Assembly (NCBI GenBank): GCA_022764505.1
Contig: JALEQJ010000065.1
Span: forward strand, 1 to 32,921
DNA from: Phocaeicola sp.
Lineage (GTDB): Bacteria; Bacteroidota; Bacteroidia; Bacteroidales; Bacteroidaceae
Length of the DNA stretch: 32,921 nucleotides
Reading direction: 5' to 3'
Positions within the stretch are counted from its first letter, which is position 1; every line of letters begins with the position of its first letter. The notes beneath the pieces are model-generated. The model searched no databases. It saw only the letters and a program-made list of their open reading frames with translations, and was not told the origin of the DNA. A program made the translations under genes and the position numbers. Shown one piece after another: positions 16,917-26,052 of the stretch.

Positions 16917-17925
16917 TGTCTGTGGCTTTTTCTTCTATAAGATATTCTACTATAGCGGGAGATATGCGAACGTGTCTTACGCCTTTAGGGGCTTTTTTTA
17001 TGCTTAATGCAATCTTATCATCGTGTGTACCTAAAAGTTGTTCGTAAGATACCGAAATGAAAAAATCTTCTGCTGTGATATTACGAAAAGCGTGTAGTCC
17101 TACTTGAAATGTAACGTCTACTTTGTTGGGGAATGTACGCAGGAGCTTTCCTGATGGGAAGTTTACTCCTACAATAGGAATAGAGAGTGTTTTCTCTGAA
17201 TACATATCAACCCTTGCTTCCAACTTAACTATAGATGGGGTGTATTTTACGAAAGGGATAGGGCGTAGTTCTATTTCACGCTCTTCGTTTTCGGATATAT
17301 GCTGTAGCAACACCGGGTAAGTATATGCAGCGGAAAGTGTGTCCAATACAGAGGGTATGGCATATACCATCACTGAATCCGGATAGGTAAGTACATCGGA
17401 AAGATAGTATTGAGGGTGAGCAGAGATCGTACCTGTACATTTTACAGGAACTTTTTTCCCTTTGCCCAATACGTAGCTTACATTGATGGAATCAGGCTTG
17501 ATAGAAACCAACTTGGTGGTAGCTTCAAAACGGCTATTCAGCATTTTCAGTAACTCCGCTCCTCTAAAAGTAACCGTAGCAAAATCGTCGGTATTACTGA
17601 GTTGTTTAATATCTAAAGATAAAGGAGCTTCATATTCTTCCGAATTTCCCAGTAAATTCATACCTCTGTCTTCTACCTGTAGGATTAGCTCAGTCGGGAG
17701 TTCTGAAACGATAGTTGCATTTTTCGGTAATCCCACTATTTCTATCGGTATCTTTATTTCATGGAGATACTTGTCGTCCAGAAGTTGTAGCCACCTAAAG
17801 AAGAAAGCGATCAAAAAGAAAACAGAGAAGACCAAAACTTCCCTCATACTATGACTGAAGAGAAAAGTCTTGATCTTCTTATATGCTAAATTACAAGATG
17901 CTACTATGTCCTTGTAAGTGAACAT
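16909..17925 (-). CDS. YbbR-like domain protein
   Basis: 338 residues. A cytosolic N-terminal stretch (about 1-28) precedes one membrane helix (about 30-48, VLVFSVFFLIAFFFRWLQLL). A periplasmic part follows with two or three YbbR repeats, beta-rich modules of roughly 80-100 residues (for example IPIEIVGLPKNATIVSELPTELILQV and VPVKCTGTISAHPQYYLSDVLTYPDSVMVYA). In Firmicutes the YbbR protein CdaR regulates the cyclic-di-AMP synthase CdaA, but no cdaA is visible here, so that role should not be assumed. It sits between yajC (12-base gap) and coaE (8-base overlap) in one transcription unit. Confidence 0.9.
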   Translation of the reverse strand: MFTYKDIVASCNLAYKKIKTFLFSHSMREVLVFSVFFLIAFFFRWLQLLDDKYLHEIKIPIEIVGLPKNATIVSELPTELILQVEDRGMNLLGNSEEYEAPLSLDIKQLSNTDDFATVTFRGAELLKMLNSRFEATTKLVSIKPDSINVSYVLGKGKKVPVKCTGTISAHPQYYLSDVLTYPDSVMVYAIPSVLDTLSAAYTYPVLLQHISENEEREIELRPIPFVKYTPSIVKLEARVDMYSEKTLSIPIVGVNFPSGKLLRTFPNKVDVTFQVGLHAFRNITAEDFFISVSYEQLLGTHDDKIALSIKKAPKGVRHVRISPAIVEYLIEEKATDSE

Positions 17926-17937
17926 ACAGGAGCTATA

Positions 17938-18246
17938 TTATTTGCTTTGTTGTGCTTGGGCGTCTGCAAAGATCGAGTTACGATCTACTTTAATTTTAAC
18001 ACCGGAAGCTATTTCTACCACTACGGCTGTGTCTTCTATTTCTTTTATTTTTCCATAGATACCACCTGCTGTGATAACTGCTTGTCCTATTTCCAGGTTA
18101 TTGCGGAACTGGTTGAGTTCTTTTTGTTTCTTCTGTTGAGGGCGTATCATAAAAAAATACATAATACCAAAAACGAGTGCCATCATAATGAAGAAACTCA
18201 TATCAAATCCTCCTTTTGCCTGCAAAATCACGGTTTGTACATTCAT
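17938..18246 (-). CDS. yajC: Preprotein translocase subunit YajC
   Basis: 102 residues, the size expected for YajC. One N-terminal membrane helix (about 16-33, FFIMMALVFGIMYFFMI) is followed at once by the family hallmark RPQQKKQKEL. A small cytosolic beta domain comes next (IGQAVITAGGIYGKIKEIEDTAVVVEIASGVKIKVDRNSI). YajC associates with SecDF and the SecYEG channel and helps export. It lies 20 bases after nusB and 12 before the ybbR start, clearly within the same operon. Confidence 0.95.
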   Translation of the reverse strand: MNVQTVILQAKGGFDMSFFIMMALVFGIMYFFMIRPQQKKQKELNQFRNNLEIGQAVITAGGIYGKIKEIEDTAVVVEIASGVKIKVDRNSIFADAQAQQSK

Positions 18247-18266
18247 AAAAATATCTTTTTATAAGG

Positions 18267-19187
18267 TTATGCTTTAGTTAGTTTATTCTCTGCTTTGAGT
18301 CGTTTTACGATACCATCGAGTGTTCCATTGATGAATCCTCCACTGCGTGGGGTGCTGTAGAGCTTGGCTATGTCTACATATTCATTGAGAGATACGCTCA
18401 CAGGGATATTGGGGAAAGTGAGAATTTCTGCCAATGCTGTTTGCATAAGCAATACGTCCATCAATGCTACACGGTCTATTTTCCAGTTCTTTGTATTGGT
18501 GCTGATGAGATGTTTGTAGTATTCTCCATTCATAATGCTACGGCGGAAAAGGTCGCGAGCAAATTCTTTATCCTCTTCGTTGTTGTATTCCGGGAGTAGT
18601 TCTTGTTGCGCACCATTTGCCGGATTGAAACGTTTGATGGTCTTCAGTACGAATGTATCTACGATTTCTTTGTCATCATTCCAATACAAACTCATTTCTT
18701 CCAACACTTCGTCTATACGAGTGTTATTCTGAATCACAGCTTTGTAGATTTTTCTCCAAAACTCTCTGTCGGCTTCGTAGTCTGTCTCCGGAGTAGCCAT
18801 ATATTCTTTATAAATATCCGAAGCTACGATTTGTTCATACAATGCCTTTACCAAGTCTGAATCCCAAGTTTTCTTTTGAGAAACAAGGAAATATCCTAAC
18901 TGTACATTGATTCCTAACTGAGCAACAAATAAATTGTCTATGAATTTGGTGTTGGGAGAAAGTTCTTCTTCTGTAGCTGTTCTTTTATGCTTCGCATTGT
19001 CTATGAGTTTTGCGGAATATCTGGTGATTTCCAAGATGAGAAGCAACAAATAATGATACAAATCATAAGACTTTGAGAGACTGAAGAACAACTCTTTTTC
19101 TGCTTTGTCTATGTTTTTCTCTCCGTTCTGATAATAAGCATAAATTATCTGAACTATTTTCAAACGAATAAGAACTCTATTTATCAT
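18267..19187 (-). CDS. nusB: Transcription antitermination factor NusB (long Bacteroidetes form)
   Basis: 306 residues from the ATG at 19187. The frame is open to 19220, but the -7 box TATTTTTG at 19214-19207 lies inside that extension. The Bacteroides family N-terminus (MINRVLIRLKIVQIIYAYYQ) begins exactly at 19187. NusB joins NusE/S10 in the antitermination complex that protects ribosomal RNA transcription. The NusB fold is in the C-terminal 140 residues (DRVALMDVLLMQTALAEIL, IPVSVSLNEYVDIAKLYSTPRSGGFINGTLDGIVKRLK). The N-terminal half is the lineage-specific helical extension that makes it twice the usual length. First gene of the nusB-yajC-ybbR-coaE operon. Confidence 0.94.
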   Translation of the reverse strand: MINRVLIRLKIVQIIYAYYQNGEKNIDKAEKELFFSLSKSYDLYHYLLLLILEITRYSAKLIDNAKHKRTATEEELSPNTKFIDNLFVAQLGINVQLGYFLVSQKKTWDSDLVKALYEQIVASDIYKEYMATPETDYEADREFWRKIYKAVIQNNTRIDEVLEEMSLYWNDDKEIVDTFVLKTIKRFNPANGAQQELLPEYNNEEDKEFARDLFRRSIMNGEYYKHLISTNTKNWKIDRVALMDVLLMQTALAEILTFPNIPVSVSLNEYVDIAKLYSTPRSGGFINGTLDGIVKRLKAENKLTKA

Positions 19188-19206
19188 GTCTATAACTAAT
19201 GAGCCA

Positions 19207-19214
19207 CAAAAATA
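19207..19214 (-). promoter_or_regulatory. Probable -7 box of the nusB operon
   Basis: TATTTTTG on the minus strand (19214-19207), 19 bases before the chosen nusB ATG. The -33 position lacks a clear TTG. Confidence 0.5.
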
Positions 19215-19350
19215 CTCCATTTATTTCCACTCTACATAAGTATATCGCCCATATTTTTATTTTTTTTGAAAATAATAACGTACACTATCCAAAGAAACAC
19301 ATAAAAGTATAGAACTTCCTAAGTTTTCTACCGAGAAACACTTCTGTTTT

Positions 19351-19358
19351 TATCTTTG
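19351..19358 (+). promoter_or_regulatory. Probable -7 box of copA
   Basis: TATCTTTG at 19351-19358, 23 bases before the ATG. No TTG is present 19-20 bases upstream, which may mean an activator is needed; no metal-sensor operator was recognised. Confidence 0.5.
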
Positions 19359-19381
19359 TATCTCAATCTGAAAAGAAAGAG

Positions 19382-21607
19382 ATGACTACCTATTATCATA
19401 CAGAAAAAAGAATAAGTATTCCCATACTGAAGATGGGGTGCGCAGCTTGCGCTATCAATGTAGAGAAAACATTACAGCAAATAGAAGGAATAAAAGAAGC
19501 CTCTGTGAATTATGCTACAGCTACGGCACAAGTGGTATTCAATCCTCAAAAAATATCTCCGGCACAAATGAAAATGGCAGTTCAAGAAGCAGGGTATGAT
19601 CTTCTATTGCCGGAAGAAAGCAGTGCCGAGAATATAGAAACACAGCACATACTGCACTATAAACAAGCTTTGCATAAAGTGTATGGAGCTTTTGTTTTTG
19701 CTTTGCCCTTGTTTATAGTAGGTATGTTTTTTATGCACGAATCTTGGACACCTTGGGTTTCTTGTTTATTGGCTACTCCGATTGTATTCTGGTGGGGCAG
19801 AGATTTTTTTATCAATGCGTGGAAACAAATGAAAAGGAAATCTGCCAATATGGATACTCTTGTAGCACTGAGTACGGGTATAGCATATAGTTTCAGCTTG
19901 TTTCATCTGCTATTTCCTCACATTTTAGGGAGAGTAGATACGCATTCGCCTACTTATTTTGAATCCGCAGGAATGATTATCGCCTTTGTGTTATTGGGGA
20001 GATGGTTAGAGGAGCGAGCAAAGCAAAAAACATCATTGGCAGTGAAAAAACTCATAGGGCTACAGCCTACCCACGTTACGGTAATAGACTCGTCTACCCG
20101 ACAAGACTCAATAGTGGAAATTCAAGCTGTAACCGTAGGTATGTATATTCGTATCAAACCCGGAGAGCGCATTCCTGTAGATGGCAAACTCTTAGAAGGG
20201 CAATCTTATGTAGACGAAAGTATGCTCAGTGGAGAACCTGTACCGGTAAAGAAGAAAGCCGGCGACAGAGTTTTTGCAGGTACAGTAAATCAGCAAGGAA
20301 GTTTTGTATTTATGGCAGAGCAAGTAGGAGAAGAGACTATGTTATCACGCATCATTCATTTGGTGCAAGAGGCTCAGGGTAGCAAAGCTCCTATTCAGCG
20401 ATTGGTGGATAAGATAGCTGCTGTTTTCGTGCCTCTTATCCTTGTTATTTCTGTGCTTACATTGATTGCTTGGACGCTTTTGGGGGGAGAGAATGGTAGT
20501 ACGCAAGGTTTACTTTTTGCTATTACAGTCTTGGTTATCGCTTGTCCTTGTGCTTTGGGATTGGCTACTCCTACTGCTGTTATGGTAGGTATAGGGAAAG
20601 GAGCCGAATGGGGGATTCTTATCAAAGATGCAGAGTCTTTAGAGCGCATTAAACAAATAGATGTGTTGATAACAGATAAGACGGGTACACTCACCATAGG
20701 TAAACCTCAAGTGGTAGCTTCTGTATGGGAACAGCCCAAAGAAGCAGTGGCACCTATTCTATATAGTATGGAAAAACGTTCGGAACACCCCTTGGCACAA
20801 GCTATCTGTCAATACTTAGAGGGAGAACAGGAACTCCCACTCCAAATAGAGAACTTAGCAGGAAAAGGTGTAAGGAGCGTATGGGAACAGACGACTTATT
20901 ATGTGGGAAGTTTATCCTTGATGAAAGAATTGAACATACCTATAACCACTGCTTTGGAAAAGCAAGGTGAAAAATGGGAAAAAGAACATCATAGTATAGT
21001 CTGGGTGGCAACGGAACACAGAACAGTAGCTGTCGTGGCTATTCAAGATCAAATCCGAGATTCCTCTGTCAAAGCTATTCAGCAGATACAGAAATTGGGA
21101 GTAACAGTAGATATGCTCACAGGAGATCATCTCAAAGCTGCGCAATATATAGCACAAAAGTGTGGTATCTCTTATGTAGAGGCAGGGGTACTACCTGATG
21201 AAAAAGCCTCTTATATAAATAAAAAGCAAGCCGAAGGACATTGTGTAGCTATGGTAGGCGATGGTATAAATGATAGTGCAGCCTTGGCAATGGCAGATGT
21301 AGGCATTGCGATGGGAGCGGGGAGCGACATTGCTATAGAAAGTGCGCCCGTTACTATTATTCAGTCCGATTTGAGGAAAATAGCAGAGGCTATCTATCTT
21401 TCCAAGTCTACGGTACGCACCATCAGACAGAATTTGTTTTGGGCTTTCTTTTACAATCTCATAGGTATACCCATTGCAGCCGGAGTTCTTTATCCTATGT
21501 GGGGAATCTCGTTAAATCCTATGTGGGCAAGCCTTGCTATGACATTTAGCAGTGTAAGTGTGGTAATGAATAGCCTCAGACTGAAATACCTCTCGGTGAA
21601 ACAATAA
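19382..21607 (+). CDS. copA: Copper-exporting P1B-type ATPase
   Basis: 741 residues, the usual size for a CopA with a single metal-binding domain. It pumps Cu(I) out of the cytosol at the expense of ATP. The N-terminal HMA domain (about 9-75) carries [10 protein letters not shown] with Cys20 and Cys23. Six hydrophobic segments precede and flank the CPC metal site (Cys388-Pro-Cys390 in [13 protein letters not shown]). Next come the actuator motif MLSGEPVPV, the phosphorylated Asp432 in DKTGTLT, the nucleotide-binding SEHPLAQAI and the hinge [10 protein letters not shown] (from 626). The last helices contain [12 protein letters not shown] and [16 protein letters not shown], the Asn/Met/Ser set that marks Cu(I) specificity. 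It is divergent from nusB with its own -7 box; no copper chaperone or regulator is adjacent. Confidence 0.95.
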   Translation: MTTYYHTEKRISIPILKMGCAACAINVEKTLQQIEGIKEASVNYATATAQVVFNPQKISPAQMKMAVQEAGYDLLLPEESSAENIETQHILHYKQALHKVYGAFVFALPLFIVGMFFMHESWTPWVSCLLATPIVFWWGRDFFINAWKQMKRKSANMDTLVALSTGIAYSFSLFHLLFPHILGRVDTHSPTYFESAGMIIAFVLLGRWLEERAKQKTSLAVKKLIGLQPTHVTVIDSSTRQDSIVEIQAVTVGMYIRIKPGERIPVDGKLLEGQSYVDESMLSGEPVPVKKKAGDRVFAGTVNQQGSFVFMAEQVGEETMLSRIIHLVQEAQGSKAPIQRLVDKIAAVFVPLILVISVLTLIAWTLLGGENGSTQGLLFAITVLVIACPCALGLATPTAVMVGIGKGAEWGILIKDAESLERIKQIDVLITDKTGTLTIGKPQVVASVWEQPKEAVAPILYSMEKRSEHPLAQAICQYLEGEQELPLQIENLAGKGVRSVWEQTTYYVGSLSLMKELNIPITTALEKQGEKWEKEHHSIVWVATEHRTVAVVAIQDQIRDSSVKAIQQIQKLGVTVDMLTGDHLKAAQYIAQKCGISYVEAGVLPDEKASYINKKQAEGHCVAMVGDGINDSAALAMADVGIAMGAGSDIAIESAPVTIIQSDLRKIAEAIYLSKSTVRTIRQNLFWAFFYNLIGIPIAAGVLYPMWGISLNPMWASLAMTFSSVSVVMNSLRLKYLSVKQ

Positions 21608-21629
21608 CAGCAAGCGAAAAGAGCCTAAA

Positions 21630-21712
21630 GTTTATTTTGCACTATGGTTTATATAAACTTCCATTGCGGTTTATATAAACTGTGGTACGAAATATGTAAA
21701 CTTCAATGCAGG
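21630..21712. repeat. Palindromic 22-base tandem repeat between copA and mfd
   Basis: The perfect 12-base palindrome GTTTATATAAAC occurs at 21647-21658 and 21669-21680, a period of 22 bases. Degenerate copies flank them on both sides (AAGTTTATTTTGCACTATGG from 21629, TATGTAAACTTCAATGCAGG from 21693). The units alternate with CACTATGG or CATTGCGG. No gene lies here; the copA stop is at 21607 and the mfd promoter at 21787. It may form cruciforms or bind a dimeric regulator; function unknown. Confidence 0.7.
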
Positions 21713-21786
21713 AATAATATTTGCTTCTGCCTGCCGTAATCAATCTTACAAAATCTTCACTATTCTCTAAAGTAGCAATAAAAGCC

Positions 21787-21794
21787 TATCTTTG
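21787..21794 (+). promoter_or_regulatory. Probable -7 box of mfd
   Basis: TATCTTTG at 21787-21794, only 10 bases before the chosen mfd ATG at 21805. The transcript would be nearly leaderless. It also rules out the longer frame that opens with TTG at 21721. The -33 region is weak. Confidence 0.5.
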
Positions 21795-21804
21795 TCCCTT
21801 ACTT

Positions 21805-24800
21805 ATGGATATAAAAGAGTTACAAAAACAGTATCAGAAACACCCCGGCGTGTCTGCACTCTTGCAAGCCTTACAGGGAGATAAACTCTCTTACATACAT
21901 CTGAAAGGAGGAAAAGGCTCCGGTTATGCACTTACTGCAGCTTGCACTTGGAAACTACACAAAACACCCTTCCTGTTTATTCTCCAAGATGCAGAGGAAG
22001 CGGGATATTTTTATCACGATTTGGTGCAGCTCTGTGGAGACCAAAATGTACTCTTTTTCCCTTCGGGTTATAAGCGTGCCATCAAGTACGGACAAAAAGA
22101 CCCTGCCAATGAAATTCTCCGCACAGAGGTACTCACGCATTTGCAAGAAGGCAAGAAAGTAGCCATTGTTACTTATCCGGAAGCCTTGTGCGAGAAAGTT
22201 GTTTCTCATCAGACTTTAGAAGAAAATAAAATTCATATAAAAAAAGGGGATATACTTTCTGTTTCTGCTTTGCAAACTCGTCTTATAGAGTTAGGATTTA
22301 TAGAAGTAGAGTATGTTTATGAGCCGGGGCAATTTGCACTTAGAGGGAGTATCTTGGATATATTCTCTTTTTCTTCAGAATATCCTTATAGAATAGACTT
22401 TTTCGGTGATGAAGTAGATAGTTTACGCATATTTGAGATTGAAACACAGCTATCTAAAGAACAATGCGATAGCATACAGGTAGTACCGGAAATGAGCTAT
22501 AGACAGGAATCCACACTCTTGGAATTTCTTCCGGCTGAGGCTGTTCTTTTCGTGAAAGATTTCTTGTATCTGTTTGAGAAATCCAAACAACTAAAGGAGG
22601 AAAGCTATGTTTCTCAAGTAGAAATAACTTCAGCAGAAGAAACAAAGACACTCCCCATAGCTTTGGGAGAAAGTATAGCTTCTCCCGAACAACTTTACAA
22701 AGAGGTGATGGCATTCCAAAGGGTAGATATAGCCCATCAGCCTTTTATGTCTGCACAAGCTACCATAGAGGTACAGCAATCTATTCAGCCTGTATTCAGA
22801 AAGAATTTTGATTTGTTGGCAAGTACTTTCCGAGATTTTTTACAGAGAGAATATACTATCTACATTTGTTCAGATAGTCCAAAACAAATAGAACGTCTGC
22901 AAGACATCTTTGCAGAACGAGAGGAAAACATTTCTTTCCAAGCTGTGAATCATACGTTGCACGAGGGATTTGTAGACCATACCGGCAAAATATGCCTCTT
23001 TACAGACCATCAGATCTTCGATCGTTTTCATAAGTATAATCTAAAAAGCGATAAAGTAAGAAGTGGAAAAGTAGCTCTTACGCTCAAAGAATTACAACTA
23101 TTTGAACCGGGAGATTATGTCGTGCATATAGATCACGGCATAGGGCAATTTGCAGGTTTAATGCGTGTACCTAATGGCAATAGTACACAAGAAATGATTA
23201 AACTCGTCTATAAGAACAATGATGTGGTTTTTGTATCTATCCATTCTCTCCATAAAATTTCCAAATACAAGGGTAAAGAAGGAGAACCGCCTGCCATCAG
23301 TAAATTGGGAACCGGAGCTTGGGAGAAGATAAAAGAACGTACCAAGAGTAAAATCAAAGACATAGCCCGAGATCTTATCAGACTTTACTCGCTTCGCAAA
23401 GCAGAAAAAGGCTTTAATTATAGTCCGGATAGCTTTTTGCAACACGAATTGGAGGCAAGCTTCCTCTATGAGGATACCCCCGACCAAATGAAGGCTACGC
23501 AAGAAGTAAAGCAAGATATGGAAAGCAGTAAGCCTATGGATAGATTGATTTGTGGCGATGTGGGTTTCGGAAAAACGGAAGTTGCCGTCAGAGCTGCATT
23601 TAAGGCTGTGGCAGACAACAAACAAGTGGCTGTCTTAGTTCCTACTACAGTCTTGGCACACCAGCATTACCAGACATTCTGCAAACGACTTCAGAATTTT
23701 CCTTGTAAAGTGGATTACTTGAGCAGGGCGCGCACTACAAAAGAAAGCAATCAACTATTGAAAGAGCTGGCAGAGGGTAAAATCCAGATATTGATAGGTA
23801 CGCATAAACTCATCGGTAAAAGTGTAAAATTCAAAGATCTTGGACTGCTCATCATAGACGAAGAACAGAAATTTGGAGTGAGTGTGAAAGAAAAACTTAG
23901 AGAAATGAAGGTCAATGTAGATACGCTTACTATGACAGCTACACCTATCCCACGTACACTACAGTTTTCTTTATTGGGGGCAAGAGACTTGTCTGTGATA
24001 CAAACACCTCCTCCCAATAGGTATCCTGTACAAACGGAAGTGCATACTTTCAATGAAGAAATCATCACAGAAGCTATCCAGTTTGAGATGAGTAGAAACG
24101 GGCAAGTATTTTTCGTAAGCAACAGGATACAAGGACTATCGGAACTGCAAGCCTTGATAGAAAAACAAATTCCCGATTGTAGAGTCTGCATAGCCCACGG
24201 GCAAATGTCCCCTACAGAAGTAGAAAAGCGTATTACAGATTTTGTAAATTACGAATATGATGTACTTATAGCCACTACTATCATAGAAAGTGGTATAGAT
24301 ATACCCAATGCCAATACCATTATTATCAATGGAGCACATAATTTTGGTTTGAGCGACTTACACCAAATGCGTGGGCGTGTAGGTAGAAGCAATAGAAAAG
24401 CCTTCTGTTATCTATTGGCACCTCACGCTTCACTTCTTACACCCGTAGCTCGTCGTAGATTGCAAGCCATAGAAAACTTTAGCGATTTGGGTAGTGGTAT
24501 TCATATTGCTATGCAAGACTTGGATATCAGAGGAGCAGGAAATATGCTCGGAGCAGAACAAAGTGGCTTTATTGCCGATTTGGGATATGAAACTTATCAG
24601 AAGATTTTGGCAGAAGCTATGCGTGAACTTAAGATGGAAGAATTTCCGGAAACCAATGGAGATGTACAAGACTGTGTAGAAGAAATAGAAGGGGACGATT
24701 TTGTAGACGAATGTACGGTAGAAAGTGATCTTGAAGTACTCTTCCCAGCCCAATATATACCAAGCAGTAGCGAACGAATGCTCTTGTATAGAGAGCTGGA

Positions 24801-25182
24801 CAGCCTTACACTTGATACCGAAGTTCAAGCCTACGAAGAAAAACTAAAAGACAGATTTGGTGCGCTCCCCAGTGAAGCAAAAGAACTCTTACGCATCGTG
24901 CCATTGAGACGCTTGGCTAAGAATTTAGGTTTTGAACGCATCGTATTAAAATCAGGTAAAATGCTCCTCTATTTTGTTTCTCGAGATGATAGTCCTTATT
25001 TCCAAAGTCGCGCATTCGATAAAATACTTCGATATTTAGCCTTTCACTGCAAAGATGGACTGCTCCAAGAGCAAAATGGGCGCAGAAGAGTCTTTATGAA
25101 AGATGTGAAGAATATGGAACAAGCTGTACATATCCTTCAAGAAATGGTAGCGGAAACTCCCTCTTCAACCGAAAATGGATAA
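21805..25182 (+). CDS. mfd: Transcription-repair coupling factor Mfd
   Basis: 1125 residues from ATG 21805, the usual length for Mfd. The frame is open 28 codons further upstream from a TTG, but the -7 box lies in that extension. Mfd releases RNA polymerase stalled at DNA damage and recruits UvrA. The N-terminal third resembles UvrB (LKGGKGSGYALTAACTW, then ALRGSILDIFSFSSEYPYRIDFFGDEVDSLR). The RNA-polymerase-binding CarD-like domain follows (FEPGDYVVHIDHGIGQFAGL). The RecG-type translocase has Walker A GDVGFGKTE (from 584), DEEQ (from 685), TMTATPIPRTL and the motif VI stretch MRGRVGRSNRKAF near 855-865. The C-terminal TRCF domain ends the protein. All motifs are intact. Confidence 0.97.
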   Translation: MDIKELQKQYQKHPGVSALLQALQGDKLSYIHLKGGKGSGYALTAACTWKLHKTPFLFILQDAEEAGYFYHDLVQLCGDQNVLFFPSGYKRAIKYGQKDPANEILRTEVLTHLQEGKKVAIVTYPEALCEKVVSHQTLEENKIHIKKGDILSVSALQTRLIELGFIEVEYVYEPGQFALRGSILDIFSFSSEYPYRIDFFGDEVDSLRIFEIETQLSKEQCDSIQVVPEMSYRQESTLLEFLPAEAVLFVKDFLYLFEKSKQLKEESYVSQVEITSAEETKTLPIALGESIASPEQLYKEVMAFQRVDIAHQPFMSAQATIEVQQSIQPVFRKNFDLLASTFRDFLQREYTIYICSDSPKQIERLQDIFAEREENISFQAVNHTLHEGFVDHTGKICLFTDHQIFDRFHKYNLKSDKVRSGKVALTLKELQLFEPGDYVVHIDHGIGQFAGLMRVPNGNSTQEMIKLVYKNNDVVFVSIHSLHKISKYKGKEGEPPAISKLGTGAWEKIKERTKSKIKDIARDLIRLYSLRKAEKGFNYSPDSFLQHELEASFLYEDTPDQMKATQEVKQDMESSKPMDRLICGDVGFGKTEVAVRAAFKAVADNKQVAVLVPTTVLAHQHYQTFCKRLQNFPCKVDYLSRARTTKESNQLLKELAEGKIQILIGTHKLIGKSVKFKDLGLLIIDEEQKFGVSVKEKLREMKVNVDTLTMTATPIPRTLQFSLLGARDLSVIQTPPPNRYPVQTEVHTFNEEIITEAIQFEMSRNGQVFFVSNRIQGLSELQALIEKQIPDCRVCIAHGQMSPTEVEKRITDFVNYEYDVLIATTIIESGIDIPNANTIIINGAHNFGLSDLHQMRGRVGRSNRKAFCYLLAPHASLLTPVARRRLQAIENFSDLGSGIHIAMQDLDIRGAGNMLGAEQSGFIADLGYETYQKILAEAMRELKMEEFPETNGDVQDCVEEIEGDDFVDECTVESDLEVLFPAQYIPSSSERMLLYRELDSLTLDTEVQAYEEKLKDRFGALPSEAKELLRIVPLRRLAKNLGFERIVLKSGKMLLYFVSRDDSPYFQSRAFDKILRYLAFHCKDGLLQEQNGRRRVFMKDVKNMEQAVHILQEMVAETPSSTENG

Positions 25183-25250
25183 TTCATTACGTATATCTAT
25201 TGTGAACTAAGCACCTTTTCGTCAGTGTATGGAGTTGGAAGCTTGAAAAA

Positions 25251-25676
25251 TCATTTAGGGCAACGTAGAGAATAGAGATAAAAATAGAAAAAGCGTAATC
25301 CGGTGAGAAATAAAGCACTGCCTAAACCTATATAAAAAAAGGCGATGAAGAAAGGTGATACCCAAGAGGTATGGCGGATATAGATACCCAGAGTGATCAT
25401 AAACGTCATAATGCACCAGCCACGCAGATCAAAAAATGTCCAAGGATAATTCTTCTCCGGCATAGATTGGATACGTTTTGTGTATTTATGATACAGTTTT
25501 CTGAATATAATTCCTCCGAATAGAAAAAACACACAGATGGCACAAAGCGATAATGCCCATATAGATGAGGATATATTTATCCACACAGTATAACCGATGT
25601 TTGTTACTTTATAACCTGCTATGCTCCAAAGCAGTCCGGCTAAAAATAGAAGTGTATTTCGTGAAACTTTTCCCAT
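25251..25676 (-). CDS. Small membrane protein of unknown function
   Basis: 141 residues from the ATG at 25676. A longer start at 25727 would translate through the tRNA-Asn terminator hairpin, so I reject it. Four hydrophobic helices are visible: LLFLAGLLWSIAGY, SSIWALSLCAICVFFLFGGI, GWCIMTFMITLGIYI and FFIAFFYIGLGSALFLTGL. Basic residues dominate the loop between helices 2 and 3 (RKLYHKYTKRIQ), which probably faces the cytosol. I do not recognise a named family; similar hypothetical membrane proteins occur in Bacteroidales. It lies tail to tail with mfd and downstream of the tRNA-Asn cluster, with no clear promoter of its own. Confidence 0.7.
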   Translation of the reverse strand: MGKVSRNTLLFLAGLLWSIAGYKVTNIGYTVWINISSSIWALSLCAICVFFLFGGIIFRKLYHKYTKRIQSMPEKNYPWTFFDLRGWCIMTFMITLGIYIRHTSWVSPFFIAFFYIGLGSALFLTGLRFFYFYLYSLRCPK

Positions 25677-25695
25677 TTCTTTCTCTCTATATAAA

Positions 25696-25735
25696 CGAAA
25701 AGCTGTATCAAAAACGGATTTTGACACAGCTTTCG
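25696..25735 (-). terminator. Terminator of the tRNA-Asn cluster
   Basis: On the minus strand CGAAAGCTGTGTCAAAA pairs with TTTTGATACAGCTTT plus CG over about 16 bp, including one G-T wobble, around a short loop (TCCGT). It starts immediately after the last tRNA-Asn (25736). The T-rich sequence TTTTCGTTTATAT follows. Confidence 0.75.
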
Positions 25736-25809
25736 CTCTTCAGGTTGGACTTGAACCAACGACCCTCTGATTAACAGTCAGATGCTCTAACCGACTGAGC
25801 TACTGAAGA
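25736..25809 (-). tRNA. tRNA-Asn (GTT), copy nearest the terminator
   Basis: 74 bases on the minus strand. Acceptor strands TCTTCAG and CTGAAGA pair fully, the discriminator is G, and no CCA is encoded. The anticodon loop CTGTTAA gives GTT. The D-arm (GCTCAGTCGGTTAGAGC) and T-arm (GGTTCAAGTCC) are normal. Identical to the two copies at 25829 and 25926. Confidence 0.96.
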
Positions 25810-25828
25810 AAGTATTTCTTTGGTTTTG

Positions 25829-25902
25829 CTCTTCAGGTTGGACTTGAACCAACGACCCTCTGATTAACAGTCAGATGCTCTAACCGACTGAGCTACTGAA
25901 GA
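25829..25902 (-). tRNA. tRNA-Asn (GTT), middle copy
   Basis: Identical in all 74 bases to the copies on either side, with anticodon loop CTGTTAA. It is separated from them by 19 and 23 bases with no promoter between, so the three are read as one precursor. Confidence 0.96.
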
Positions 25903-25925
25903 GTGATAGCATTTGCAAAAGGAAG

Positions 25926-25999
25926 CTCTTCAGGTTGGACTTGAACCAACGACCCTCTGATTAACAGTCAGATGCTCTAACCGACTGAGCTACTGAAGA
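25926..25999 (-). tRNA. tRNA-Asn (GTT), copy nearest the promoter
   Basis: Identical to the other two copies. It is first to be transcribed, about 22 bases downstream of the -7 box at 26029-26022. Confidence 0.96.
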
Positions 26000-26021
26000 A
26001 GGTTTTCCCTCAAATGCGATG

Positions 26022-26052
26022 CAAAGGTAGTAGGTTGTTTTGAAATATGCAA
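26022..26052 (-). promoter_or_regulatory. Promoter of the tRNA-Asn cluster
   Basis: On the minus strand, TTG (26052-26050), exactly 20 bases, then TACCTTTG (26029-26022), a full match to the Bacteroidetes pattern. Its -33 box abuts the -7 box of the divergent kinase gene. Confidence 0.7.

Noticed and set aside
19188-19220. Longer nusB start at 19220
   Set aside because: The -7 box TATTTTTG falls within this extension, and Bacteroidales NusB begins at the ATG at 19187.
21721-21804. Upstream extension of mfd starting with TTG at 21721
   Set aside because: The extension crosses a TATCTTTG promoter box at 21787-21794, and Mfd homology begins after the ATG at 21805.
25677-25727. Longer start for the small membrane protein
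   Set aside because: It would be encoded by the tRNA-Asn terminator hairpin, and the hydrophobic protein starts naturally at MGKVSRNT.
25700-26000. tRNA-Asn cluster as an integration site of a mobile element
   Set aside because: The tandem copies are full-length tRNAs sharing one promoter, with no integrase or partial tRNA 3' end nearby; duplication is the simpler reading.
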